A stretch of 64,000 nt of DNA from assembly GCF_014337925.2 (NCBI RefSeq), contig NZ_CP143423.1, forward strand, positions 154,501-218,500. The letters run 5' to 3'. The stretch comes from Roseobacter fucihabitans. GTDB lineage: Bacteria > Pseudomonadota > Alphaproteobacteria > Rhodobacterales > Rhodobacteraceae. The translations under genes and the position numbers were made by a program. Position 1 is the stretch's first letter, and each line of letters opens with the position of its first letter. Shown here one piece after another: positions 55,191 through 64,000 of this stretch. Under the pieces are notes generated by a model. It had not been told where the DNA came from and ran no database searches. It worked only from the letters and a program-made list of their open reading frames with translations.

Positions 55191-55213
55191 ACGCCCCATT
55201 GGCGCGTTGTGTC

Positions 55214-57035
<1,822 letters not shown>

Positions 57036-57085
57036 GACGATTGCCCGCCATGCCCTGCAAGGTTGGTTTCAGGGAGAAAACCCGC

Positions 57086-59056
57086 ATGAAAAACCGCGCG
57101 CTGTTTATTGTGATTGCGTTCTTTTTGAGCGCGGTTTCTGCATGGGCGGACAGTGGGCTCGACCTTGGTGACGCCCGTGATTTGCTGGGCCTCCAAGAGC
57201 CTGAAATAAGCATCCAAGAACAGGTTGAACCCCTTCCGGTCTGGCAGGTGACATCCGCCGTTGATGGCCGCGTGCTGGGCAAAATCGGCTCCACTTGGGA
57301 GATCCTGGGCTCGACGGGGTATTCGGGCAAACCGCTGGATATTCTGGTCGGTGTGGATGCTTCAGGCATCATTACCGGTGCCAGGCTGATTGCCCATGCC
57401 GAGCCGATTTTGACCTTGGGGATTTCGGATCAGGATATCGCGGATTACGTTAACCGGTTCGCGGGCCTGAACATGGGTCCGCAGGGGATGGAAGGCAGCC
57501 CCCCCGATATCATCAGCCGCGCGACCGTTTCCACAGGCGTCATTCGCGATTCCATCCTGCATACCGCGCGGGTGCTGGCCCATGCGGATCATGGGGGCTT
57601 GGAGCGTGTGCGGTTTCAATCGGCCAATTGGGCGGCCCTGAGCCGTCTTGACGCCTTTGCCACGCGCTCTGTCACCTTGCGCGATGCCCGCGCGGCGCTG
57701 CCGGATGCATCTCCGCCGATCCCCGATAAAGACGGCACGTTCCTGGAGGTCTGGGTCAGCGTGCTGGACCCCGCGACGATCGGGCAGAACCTGCTTGGCG
57801 CGGCGGGTTTTCACCGCGTGATGGCCGCGCTGCCTGCGGATCACGACGCGTTGCTTGTGGCCAGCCGGGGGCTGCACTCCCATCGTGGCACGGCTTGGCG
57901 CAGGTCCGGGGTGTTTGAGCGCATCGTGCTGGAACAGAACGGGCAACGCTTCGTGCCGGGCTCGGACGGCTACCAGCGGCTGGACCAGTTCGAACCCGGT
58001 GACGCGCCGGACGTCAAAGAGGCGAGCCTTTTCGCAATCCCGCGCGATCAAATCAACCTGGCCGATCCGTTCACGCTGACAATCATCGCCACGCGCGGCG
58101 CGGCCAGTTTTGAGATGCCCGTGGCCGTGGCCCTTGGTGAGGCATTCTTGAAACCCGCCACCGCACTACCCACACCCACGCTTGTCTGGCGCGCGGCATG
58201 GGTGACAAAGAAATGGTCGGTTCTGGGGTTGAGTTTGATGCTGGGCACGCTGTTCATGATCCTGCTCTTTCAGGACGCCTTCGTGAAACGCCCGCGCCTT
58301 TGGCTCTGGACCCGGACGGCATTTTTAACCGTCACCTTTGTCTGGCTCGGGCTCATTCTGGGCGCGCAGCTTTCCGTCGTGCAGGTCGTCGCCTTCGCAC
58401 ATTCACTGCTGAACGGCTTCAAATGGGACGTCTTCTTGATGGAGCCGTTGATTTTCGTGCTCTGGGGGTTCACCGCGTTGGGTCTGTTGTTCTGGGGCCG
58501 GGGGGTATTTTGCGGCTGGCTCTGCCCGTTTGGCGCATTGCAGGAGCTGTCAAACCAGGCCGCGCGCCGTCTTGGGATCAAACAAATCACCGTCCCGCCT
58601 GCCGTGCATGAACGGCTTTGGGTCATCAAATACACGCTCTTTCTCGCGATCCTGGGGTTGTCATTCTACTCCATGACGGACGCGCTCATTCTGGCCGAAG
58701 CAGAGCCTTTCAAAACGGCGATCTCCTTGCGTTTCATGCGCAGTTGGCCATTTCTGCTTTTTGTGGGCGCGATCCTTTTCGCGGGGCTTTTCGTTGAGCG
58801 TGCCTATTGCCGTTATCTCTGCCCGCTGGGTGCGGCTCTCGCGATCCCGGCGAAGTTAAAAATCTTTGACTGGTTGCGTCGTCGCCCGCAATGTGGTCGT
58901 GAATGTCGCCTGTGCGAACAACATTGTACGGTTGGCGCAATTGACCCGCTGGGACGAATCAATCCCAATGAATGCATCCTCTGCCTGCGCTGTCAGATGA
59001 TCTTCCACGAGCCGCACACCTGTACGGTTCTCAAACGCCGCAATCGCGCGGCATAA
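57086..59056 (+). CDS. nirI: NirI/NosR-family membrane regulatory iron-sulfur flavoprotein
   Basis: A 656-residue protein. In order: signal peptide, a periplasmic FMN-binding domain (ISRATVSTGVIRDS carries the flavin-linked Thr position), then membrane helices from about residue 375 on. Two CxxxCP motifs are FCGWLCPFGA and YCRYLCPLGA; C-terminal ferredoxin-like cysteines are CGRECRLCEQHC and CILCLRC. In Paracoccus, NirI is needed for nirS expression or activity. Position opposite nirS favours NirI over NosR. AGGGAG precedes the ATG. Confidence 0.92.
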   Translation: MKNRALFIVIAFFLSAVSAWADSGLDLGDARDLLGLQEPEISIQEQVEPLPVWQVTSAVDGRVLGKIGSTWEILGSTGYSGKPLDILVGVDASGIITGARLIAHAEPILTLGISDQDIADYVNRFAGLNMGPQGMEGSPPDIISRATVSTGVIRDSILHTARVLAHADHGGLERVRFQSANWAALSRLDAFATRSVTLRDARAALPDASPPIPDKDGTFLEVWVSVLDPATIGQNLLGAAGFHRVMAALPADHDALLVASRGLHSHRGTAWRRSGVFERIVLEQNGQRFVPGSDGYQRLDQFEPGDAPDVKEASLFAIPRDQINLADPFTLTIIATRGAASFEMPVAVALGEAFLKPATALPTPTLVWRAAWVTKKWSVLGLSLMLGTLFMILLFQDAFVKRPRLWLWTRTAFLTVTFVWLGLILGAQLSVVQVVAFAHSLLNGFKWDVFLMEPLIFVLWGFTALGLLFWGRGVFCGWLCPFGALQELSNQAARRLGIKQITVPPAVHERLWVIKYTLFLAILGLSFYSMTDALILAEAEPFKTAISLRFMRSWPFLLFVGAILFAGLFVERAYCRYLCPLGAALAIPAKLKIFDWLRRRPQCGRECRLCEQHCTVGAIDPLGRINPNECILCLRCQMIFHEPHTCTVLKRRNRAA

Positions 59057-59079
59057 ACATGATCTGAAAGGATAAATAC

Positions 59080-59457
59080 ATGTTCCATAAACTCTCAATC
59101 GGCCTGCTGGCCCTGACGATCGCGACCCCCGCGCTGGCATCGGGTGACGCTGCAAGTGGCGAAAAGGTCTTTCGCAAATGCAAGGCCTGCCACGCCGTGG
59201 GCGAAGACGCTAAGAACAAGGTCGGACCGGCTCTGAACGGCATCATTGGCGCGGCCGCAGGGGCCAATGCCGATTTCAAATACTCCGATGCGCTGATGGA
59301 AAAGGCCGCAGGCGGTCTCGTCTGGACCGAAGAGGAAATGACCGCGTTTCTAACCAAACCCAAAGAATACCTGCCAAAGACCAAGATGAGCTTTGCCGGT
59401 TTGCGCAAAGAAGACGACGTGGCGGACGTTATTGCCTATCTGGCGACCTTCAACTGA
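59080..59457 (+). CDS. periplasmic c-type cytochrome (cytochrome c2-like)
   Basis: A 125-residue class I cytochrome c: signal peptide to Ala20, CKACH heme site (Cys34, Cys37, His38), and a Met in KTKMSFAGLRK as the likely sixth ligand. It lies 23 bases after nirI and 84 before norC. It could carry electrons from the bc1 complex to NirS and Nor, as cytochrome c550 does in Paracoccus; this is inferred from position. Confidence 0.9.
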   Translation: MFHKLSIGLLALTIATPALASGDAASGEKVFRKCKACHAVGEDAKNKVGPALNGIIGAAAGANADFKYSDALMEKAAGGLVWTEEEMTAFLTKPKEYLPKTKMSFAGLRKEDDVADVIAYLATFN

Positions 59458-59464
59458 GGGCTGC

Positions 59465-59478
59465 TTGACTTTCGTTAA
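59465..59478. promoter_or_regulatory. FNR/NnrR-like box upstream of norC
   Basis: TTGACTTTCGTTAA (extended CTTGAC-TTTC-GTTAAG) is an imperfect member of the same palindrome family, one mismatch in the right arm. It lies 63 bases before the norC ATG, just after the cytochrome gene. Confidence 0.65.
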
Positions 59479-59541
59479 GGCGGCCGCGCGCCGCCTTGAC
59501 CACTCTTGTTCCTATTGGCCTGCTATCAAAAGGAGCAAAGG

Positions 59542-59994
59542 ATGCGTGACGTTCTCACGACTTCCATGGCCCGCAACATATTCTATGGCGGGTCACTGTT
59601 TTTCATTCTCATCTTCGTCGGTCTGTCGGTGCATTCGCACTATTACATCGTCAACACCTCCACGAATGCGGCGACCCTTACGGATGAGGTCGCCCACGGC
59701 AAGCATCTGTGGGAGCGCCATGGCTGCGTCAATTGCCATACGATCCTTGGGGAAGGTGCCTATTTCGCCCCTGAGCTTGGCAATGTGATGACCCGCTGGG
59801 GTGTTGAGGACGATCCTGAAGCCGCCTTTGAGACCCTCAAAGGCTGGATGGACGCCATGCCCACGGGCATTGAAGGGCGCCGTCAGATGCCGAACTTTGG
59901 CCTTGAGGACGACGAATACCGCGCGCTGAGCGAGTTCCTTTTGTGGACCAACACGATCCGCAATCAGGACTGGCCCCCCAACGACGCAGGATAA
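59542..59994 (+). CDS. norC: nitric oxide reductase cytochrome c subunit NorC
   Basis: A 150-residue membrane-anchored cytochrome. An N-terminal helix (IFYGGSLFFILIFVGLSV) is followed by one heme c site GCVNCHT (Cys62, Cys65, His66) and YFAPELGNVMTRWG with the ligand Met. It passes electrons to NorB. AGGAG at 59531 and the ATG at 59542 decide the start. It is 9 bases upstream of norB. Confidence 0.97.
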   Translation: MRDVLTTSMARNIFYGGSLFFILIFVGLSVHSHYYIVNTSTNAATLTDEVAHGKHLWERHGCVNCHTILGEGAYFAPELGNVMTRWGVEDDPEAAFETLKGWMDAMPTGIEGRRQMPNFGLEDDEYRALSEFLLWTNTIRNQDWPPNDAG

Positions 59995-60003
59995 GGAAAA
60001 CCC

Positions 60004-61368
60004 ATGAAATACAAATCTCAATCCATCGCATTGGTCTACTTCTCCGTAGCTCTCGCGCTTTTCGCTGTTCAGGTTTCAGGGGGGCTGCTTTTGGGCTGGA
60101 TCTATGTCAGCCCCAATTTCCTGTCCGAAATCCTGCCCTTCAACATCGTGCGCATGTTGCACACAAACTCGCTGATTGTCTGGCTCCTCTTGGGCTTCAT
60201 GGGGGCGGCCTATTTTGTGATCCCCGAGGAATCCGAGCGCGAAATCCATTCGCCCCTGCTGGCCTATATCCAGCTTGCCATCATGGTGCTTGGCACGGCT
60301 GGCGTCGTCGTGACCTATCTGTTCAACCTGTTTGAGGGCAACTGGCTGCTTGGCAAGGAGGGGCGCGAGTTCCTGGAACAACCCGTCTGGGTCAAACTGG
60401 GCATCGTCGTGGCCGCGCTGATCTTCATGTATAACATCACCATGACCGTGCTGCAGGGTCGCAAAACCGCGATCACGAACGTATTGCTGTTGGGCCTTTG
60501 GGGGCTGACGCTGCTCTTCCTCTTTGCCTTTTACAACCCGTCGAACCTCGCACTCGACAAGCAATACTGGTGGTTCGTCGTGCACCTCTGGGTTGAAGGC
60601 ACATGGGAGCTGATCATGGCCTCCGTCCTCGCCTTCCTGATGCTCAAACTGACCGGCGTGGACCGCGAAATCGTGGAAAAATGGCTGTATCTCATTGTCG
60701 CGACGGCCTTGTTTTCCGGCATTCTCGGCACGGGGCACCACTATTATTTCATCGGGATGCCGGGCTATTGGTTGTGGATCGGCTCGATCTTCTCCGCGCT
60801 CGAAGTGGTGCCTTTCTTCGGCATGATGGCCTTTGCCTTTGTGATGGTTTGGAAGGGTCGCAAGGACCACCCCAACAAGGCTGCTTTGCTCTGGTCGCTG
60901 GGCTGTGCCACGCTGGCGTTTTTTGGCGCGGGCGTCTGGGGTTTCATGCATACGCTGCACGGGATCAACTACTATACCCACGGCACGCAGATTACCGCCG
61001 CGCATGGTCACCTCGCGTTTTTTGGCGCTTACGTTTCGCTGAACCTCGCGATCTTCAGCTATGCATTTCCGATCCTGCGCCAGCGTGATCCCTATAATCA
61101 GGTGCTCAACATGGCGTCCTTTTGGTTGATGGCGGGGGGTATGACCTTCATGACCTTCGTGCTGACCTTCGCAGGTACGGTTCAAACCCATGCACAGCGC
61201 GTTCAGGGTGAGTATTTCATGGATGTACAGGACGCGCTTGCGATCTTCTACTGGATGCGCTTTGGCTCCGGTATCGCGGTGGTTCTTGGGGCGCTCTTGT
61301 TCATCTATGCGGTGGCCATGCCGCGCAAGGAACTGATTTCCGCTTCACCGAAAGTGCCTGCGGAATGA
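60004..61368 (+). CDS. norB: nitric oxide reductase large subunit NorB
   Basis: A 454-residue twelve-helix subunit of the heme-copper oxidase superfamily that reduces two NO to N2O. Heme and FeB ligands are seen in FNIVRMLHTNSLIVWLL, VVHLWVEGTWELIM (FeB His and the essential Glu), GTGHHYYFIG (FeB His pair) and AAHGHLAFFGAYV (heme His). It lacks the N-terminal quinol-oxidising extension, so it is the cNor type, consistent with norC. Confidence 0.97.
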   Translation: MKYKSQSIALVYFSVALALFAVQVSGGLLLGWIYVSPNFLSEILPFNIVRMLHTNSLIVWLLLGFMGAAYFVIPEESEREIHSPLLAYIQLAIMVLGTAGVVVTYLFNLFEGNWLLGKEGREFLEQPVWVKLGIVVAALIFMYNITMTVLQGRKTAITNVLLLGLWGLTLLFLFAFYNPSNLALDKQYWWFVVHLWVEGTWELIMASVLAFLMLKLTGVDREIVEKWLYLIVATALFSGILGTGHHYYFIGMPGYWLWIGSIFSALEVVPFFGMMAFAFVMVWKGRKDHPNKAALLWSLGCATLAFFGAGVWGFMHTLHGINYYTHGTQITAAHGHLAFFGAYVSLNLAIFSYAFPILRQRDPYNQVLNMASFWLMAGGMTFMTFVLTFAGTVQTHAQRVQGEYFMDVQDALAIFYWMRFGSGIAVVLGALLFIYAVAMPRKELISASPKVPAE

Positions 61369-62177
61369 ACATGGCATATACACCAATCGACAAGGGGGCG
61401 GCTGACGCCCCCTTTTACATGCCTCAAGGGTCGGAATGTGAGCTGTTCGAGGCGGCATATCACGCCAACATGCCGCTTCTGCTCAAGGGGCCGACGGGTT
61501 GCGGCAAAACCCGTTTCGTGTCACATATGGCTGCGCGCCTTGGTCGCCCGCTTTATACGGTGGCCTGTCATGATGATCTCTCTGCGGCGGATCTGATCGG
61601 GCGATACCTGCTCAAGGGTGGTGATACCGTCTGGGCCGATGGGCCTCTGACCCGTGCGGTGCGGGATGGCGCAATCTGCTACCTCGATGAGGTCGTGGAG
61701 GCGCGCAAGGATGTGACCGTCGTGCTGCACCCGCTGACCGATGACCGGCGCATCCTGCCGATTGATCGCACCGGGGAGACCTTGGAAGCAGCGCCCGGTT
61801 TCATGCTGGTGGCCTCCTATAACCCCGGCTATCAGAACATCCTCAAAACGCTGAAACCCTCGACGCGGCAACGGTTCCTCTCCGCCAGTTTCGATTTCCC
61901 GCCTCTGGATCAGGAGACCCGGATCGTGGCACAGGAAAGCGGGCTGGAACCTGAACGCTGCAAGAACCTTGTGCGTCTTGCGGGTAAATTCCGCGCGCTC
62001 AAGGGGCAAGACATTGAGGAAGGCGTTTCAACGCGGTTGGTGATCTATACCGCCACGCTGATCGCCAAGGGCATGCCCATGACGCAAGCGATCCATGCTG
62101 CGATGATCGAACCGCTGACCGATGACGCGGACGTGCAACAGGGGTTGTCCGACATCGTTACGGCCATCTTTGGCTGA
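61365..62177 (+). CDS. norQ: nitric oxide reductase activation ATPase NorQ
   Basis: A 270-residue MoxR-type AAA+ protein. The Walker A motif GPTGCGKT is at residues 42-49; Walker B is AICYLDEVVEAR. NorQ works with NorD to insert the non-heme iron into NorB. It overlaps norB by four bases (ATGA) and is followed three bases later by norD. Confidence 0.96.
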   Translation: MNMAYTPIDKGAADAPFYMPQGSECELFEAAYHANMPLLLKGPTGCGKTRFVSHMAARLGRPLYTVACHDDLSAADLIGRYLLKGGDTVWADGPLTRAVRDGAICYLDEVVEARKDVTVVLHPLTDDRRILPIDRTGETLEAAPGFMLVASYNPGYQNILKTLKPSTRQRFLSASFDFPPLDQETRIVAQESGLEPERCKNLVRLAGKFRALKGQDIEEGVSTRLVIYTATLIAKGMPMTQAIHAAMIEPLTDDADVQQGLSDIVTAIFG

Positions 62178-62180
62178 CCC

Positions 62181-64000
62181 ATGTCGGACGCGCTGGAACC
62201 CTGGGAGCCGGAAGAGACCATCGGGAAGATCTGGCACCGTTGGGCCAGCCATTTCGATGCACCAGAACCCGCCTACCCGGAAGCGGCCGTGCATCTTGAA
62301 GATGAAATCGCGCGTCTGGCGGTACTGTTCAGGGGTCTGGGGGGCGATGCATCCGTCGAGATACGCCCCGCCATGGCAGAGGCCAGCCACCACCGTCTCA
62401 GCTGGCGGCGCAGGCTTGGCACATGGGCGGAACATGCGCCCCAGGCGAGCTTTGACGGCGGGATCCTGCGCCTGCCGATCACCCTTGATCTCTTTGCGGA
62501 TAGGGCGCTCAATCGCGGGCTTTATACCTGGTTGACGGTTTGCACGGCCAGCCTGCGCGATATCCCCGAGACGCTGGATGACCCGCTGGCCGCCGATATC
62601 GCCTATTTACATGCGGGGCAGGAAATGGTGCTGCGCGCCCTGACGCAATGCCCTGGTTTCAAATCGCTCTTTGTGGCGCTGAAGGATGCGCATCTCGCCG
62701 CGCGTCCCCGTACCGCATTGCCCCGCGCAGAGGCCAGCGCCGAAGCCCTCGCGCGGTATGTCTTGGGCGAAGGCGATGCGCCGGAACCGCCCCCCGGTGC
62801 TGCCCCGCGCAACTACCGTCCCTTGCGGCCCGTGCCGCTCTGGCCACGGTTGCTCCCCGGTGATCCCAATGCGTTCTGCGCGCCCAATGACGCGCCAGAG
62901 GCTGCTGACACGGGCCAGGAGGAAGCGCTTGAAACCACCAGAAAGGGCAAACGCAAAGCCGCCGACCAGACCGAGCGGCGCGACAGCCTGATCCTGCATA
63001 AATTCGAAGCCATCCTCAGCTTTGCCGATTTCCTGAACCTGAACCGGCGCACCGATGACGATGATCTGGAGGCGGCCAAAAAGGCGATGGATGATCTCGA
63101 CGAACTCTCGCTGACCAACATCTCCAAGGCCCCCGCCAGCAAATTCAAACTGAACCTCGATCTGGCTCCTTCGGATGTGAACCGCGAAGCGATCTCGGGC
63201 CAGCACACCTATGATGAATGGGACGTGCAAAGCCAAAGCTACCTGCCCGATCACTGCTGCGTCTACGCCTCTGAAACCGAACCCGCCGCCGCGCCCGCGC
63301 CGCAGGACGCCCCCGCCAAGCGCCGTATCCGCAACGTGCGCCGCCAGTTTGAGGCCTTTCGCCCGCGCCCCGTTACGCTGAAATCACAACCCGACGGCGA
63401 CACGCTGGACCTCTCCGCTGTCATCCGCGCGCGCGCCGATCTTGCCGCTACCGGGTCGGCCCATGATCGCCTGTGGTGCCAGACACGGCCCTCCTCGCGC
63501 GACCTCGCCGTCTCCATCCTGATCGACACCTCGCGCAGCACCGAAAGCGCGGTGACGGGTCGCGCCGTGATCGACATTGAACGCGAAGCGCTGACCGCGC
63601 TGGCCTGGGGGCTGCACGCTTGCGGTGATCCGCTGGCGATCCATGCGTTTTCCTCGCTGCGCCGGGATCGCGTCTATGTTGAGCGGTGCAAGGATTTCAC
63701 CGAACCCATGAGCGCCAAGGTCGAATGTAAACTGGCCAGCCTGCGGCCCGGTTTCTATACTCGTCTTGGGGCCGCGATCCGGCATGTATCGGCGGATCTG
63801 CAAACCCCACCGCAGACGGCCAAATTATTGCTGGTGCTGACCGATGGGAAACCCAACGACATCGACCATTATGAAGGGCGTCACGGGATCGAGGACACCC
63901 GTAAAGCGGTGCTTGAAGCGCGGATGCGCGGCCAATCCGTCTTTGGCATAACCGTCGATCCCAAGGGTCAAAGCTGGTTTCCACGCCTGTTTGGGCCCGG
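62181..64000 (+). CDS. norD: nitric oxide reductase activation protein NorD, 3' end outside window
   Basis: At least 606 residues are visible and the frame runs off the window. The C-terminal part is a von Willebrand A domain: the metal-site DTSRSTES motif follows SILI near residue 450, and LLVLTDGKPNDIDHYEG is the later VWA strand. NorD binds NorQ and, with it, completes NorB. The middle holds an acidic/low-complexity stretch (residues about 215-280). The ATG at 62181 follows norQ by three bases. Confidence 0.94.
   Translation, partial: MSDALEPWEPEETIGKIWHRWASHFDAPEPAYPEAAVHLEDEIARLAVLFRGLGGDASVEIRPAMAEASHHRLSWRRRLGTWAEHAPQASFDGGILRLPITLDLFADRALNRGLYTWLTVCTASLRDIPETLDDPLAADIAYLHAGQEMVLRALTQCPGFKSLFVALKDAHLAARPRTALPRAEASAEALARYVLGEGDAPEPPPGAAPRNYRPLRPVPLWPRLLPGDPNAFCAPNDAPEAADTGQEEALETTRKGKRKAADQTERRDSLILHKFEAILSFADFLNLNRRTDDDDLEAAKKAMDDLDELSLTNISKAPASKFKLNLDLAPSDVNREAISGQHTYDEWDVQSQSYLPDHCCVYASETEPAAAPAPQDAPAKRRIRNVRRQFEAFRPRPVTLKSQPDGDTLDLSAVIRARADLAATGSAHDRLWCQTRPSSRDLAVSILIDTSRSTESAVTGRAVIDIEREALTALAWGLHACGDPLAIHAFSSLRRDRVYVERCKDFTEPMSAKVECKLASLRPGFYTRLGAAIRHVSADLQTPPQTAKLLLVLTDGKPNDIDHYEGRHGIEDTRKAVLEARMRGQSVFGITVDPKGQSWFPRLFGP

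Noticed and set aside
60076-61191. 371-codon open frame on the - strand
   Set aside because: It is antisense to norB; the His-rich content is the complement of norB codons.

Overview
The window reads as chromosome of a marine Roseobacter-group alphaproteobacterium (family Rhodobacteraceae). The grounds are a nirI / nirSECF-DL-GHJN / norCBQD denitrification layout of the Paracoccus-Roseobacter type, an ALA-synthase type HemA, a DUF1523 protein, and dense ATGA and TGATG gene overlaps. I could not fix the genus. No tRNA, rRNA, CRISPR array or intact mobile element was found.

Region 1 (1-20267, all + strand) is most of an extracellular contractile injection system (eCIS, the Afp/PVC type of headless phage-tail particle). 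In order: end of a sheath gene, two tube paralogues, a 57-residue DUF5908-like protein, a LysM tail protein, a VgrG-like spike, a PAAR tip, a gp25 baseplate protein, a predicted lipoprotein, a very large baseplate J protein, a fibre-like protein, an Afp12-like baseplate protein, a CIS tape-measure protein, the AAA+ ATPase, and a 1092-residue exported membrane protein with a degenerate GH18-like domain. The lipoprotein and the GH18-like protein are not standard structural parts. Both are predicted to sit in the cell envelope while the particle is built in the cytoplasm, which makes them the best candidates for an undescribed anchoring or release function. The cap, the rest of the sheath and any cargo toxin lie outside the window or are absent.

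Region 2 (20304-47132) is mostly ordinary roseobacter chromosome: gabD, an esterase, DUF1523, HIT and HD proteins, smpB, a sulfurtransferase plus aminotransferase pair, amtB-glnK, a class A PBP, mlaC-mlaA, ridA, a GDPD, a GNAT protein, phhB, mscS, a peroxiredoxin, a ferredoxin reductase, rsmD, map and a phospholipase D-like protein. A decay zone at about 22.7-24.1 kb holds the C-terminal part of a creatinase gene broken by a stop codon and a deleted, frameshifted IS30-type transposase end. Several other gaps (25410-26103, 42854-43774, 45260-45917) hold no gene I can defend.

Region 3 (45918-64000) is a denitrification island. On the - strand, nirS, nirE, nirC, nirF, nirDL, nirG, nirH, nirJ and nirN make cytochrome cd1 nitrite reductase and its heme d1. 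They are followed, in a tightly overlapping run, by a CbiX-like chelatase, a small two-helix membrane protein and hemA, so tetrapyrrole supply appears to be appended to the nir operon. On the + strand, nirI, a cytochrome c and norCBQ plus partial norD encode a NirI/NosR-type membrane protein, an electron carrier and nitric oxide reductase. Three FNR/NnrR-like palindromes (TTGAC-N4-GTCAA type) lie upstream of hemA, between nirS and nirI, and upstream of norC, tying the island into one low-oxygen/NO-responsive regulon.
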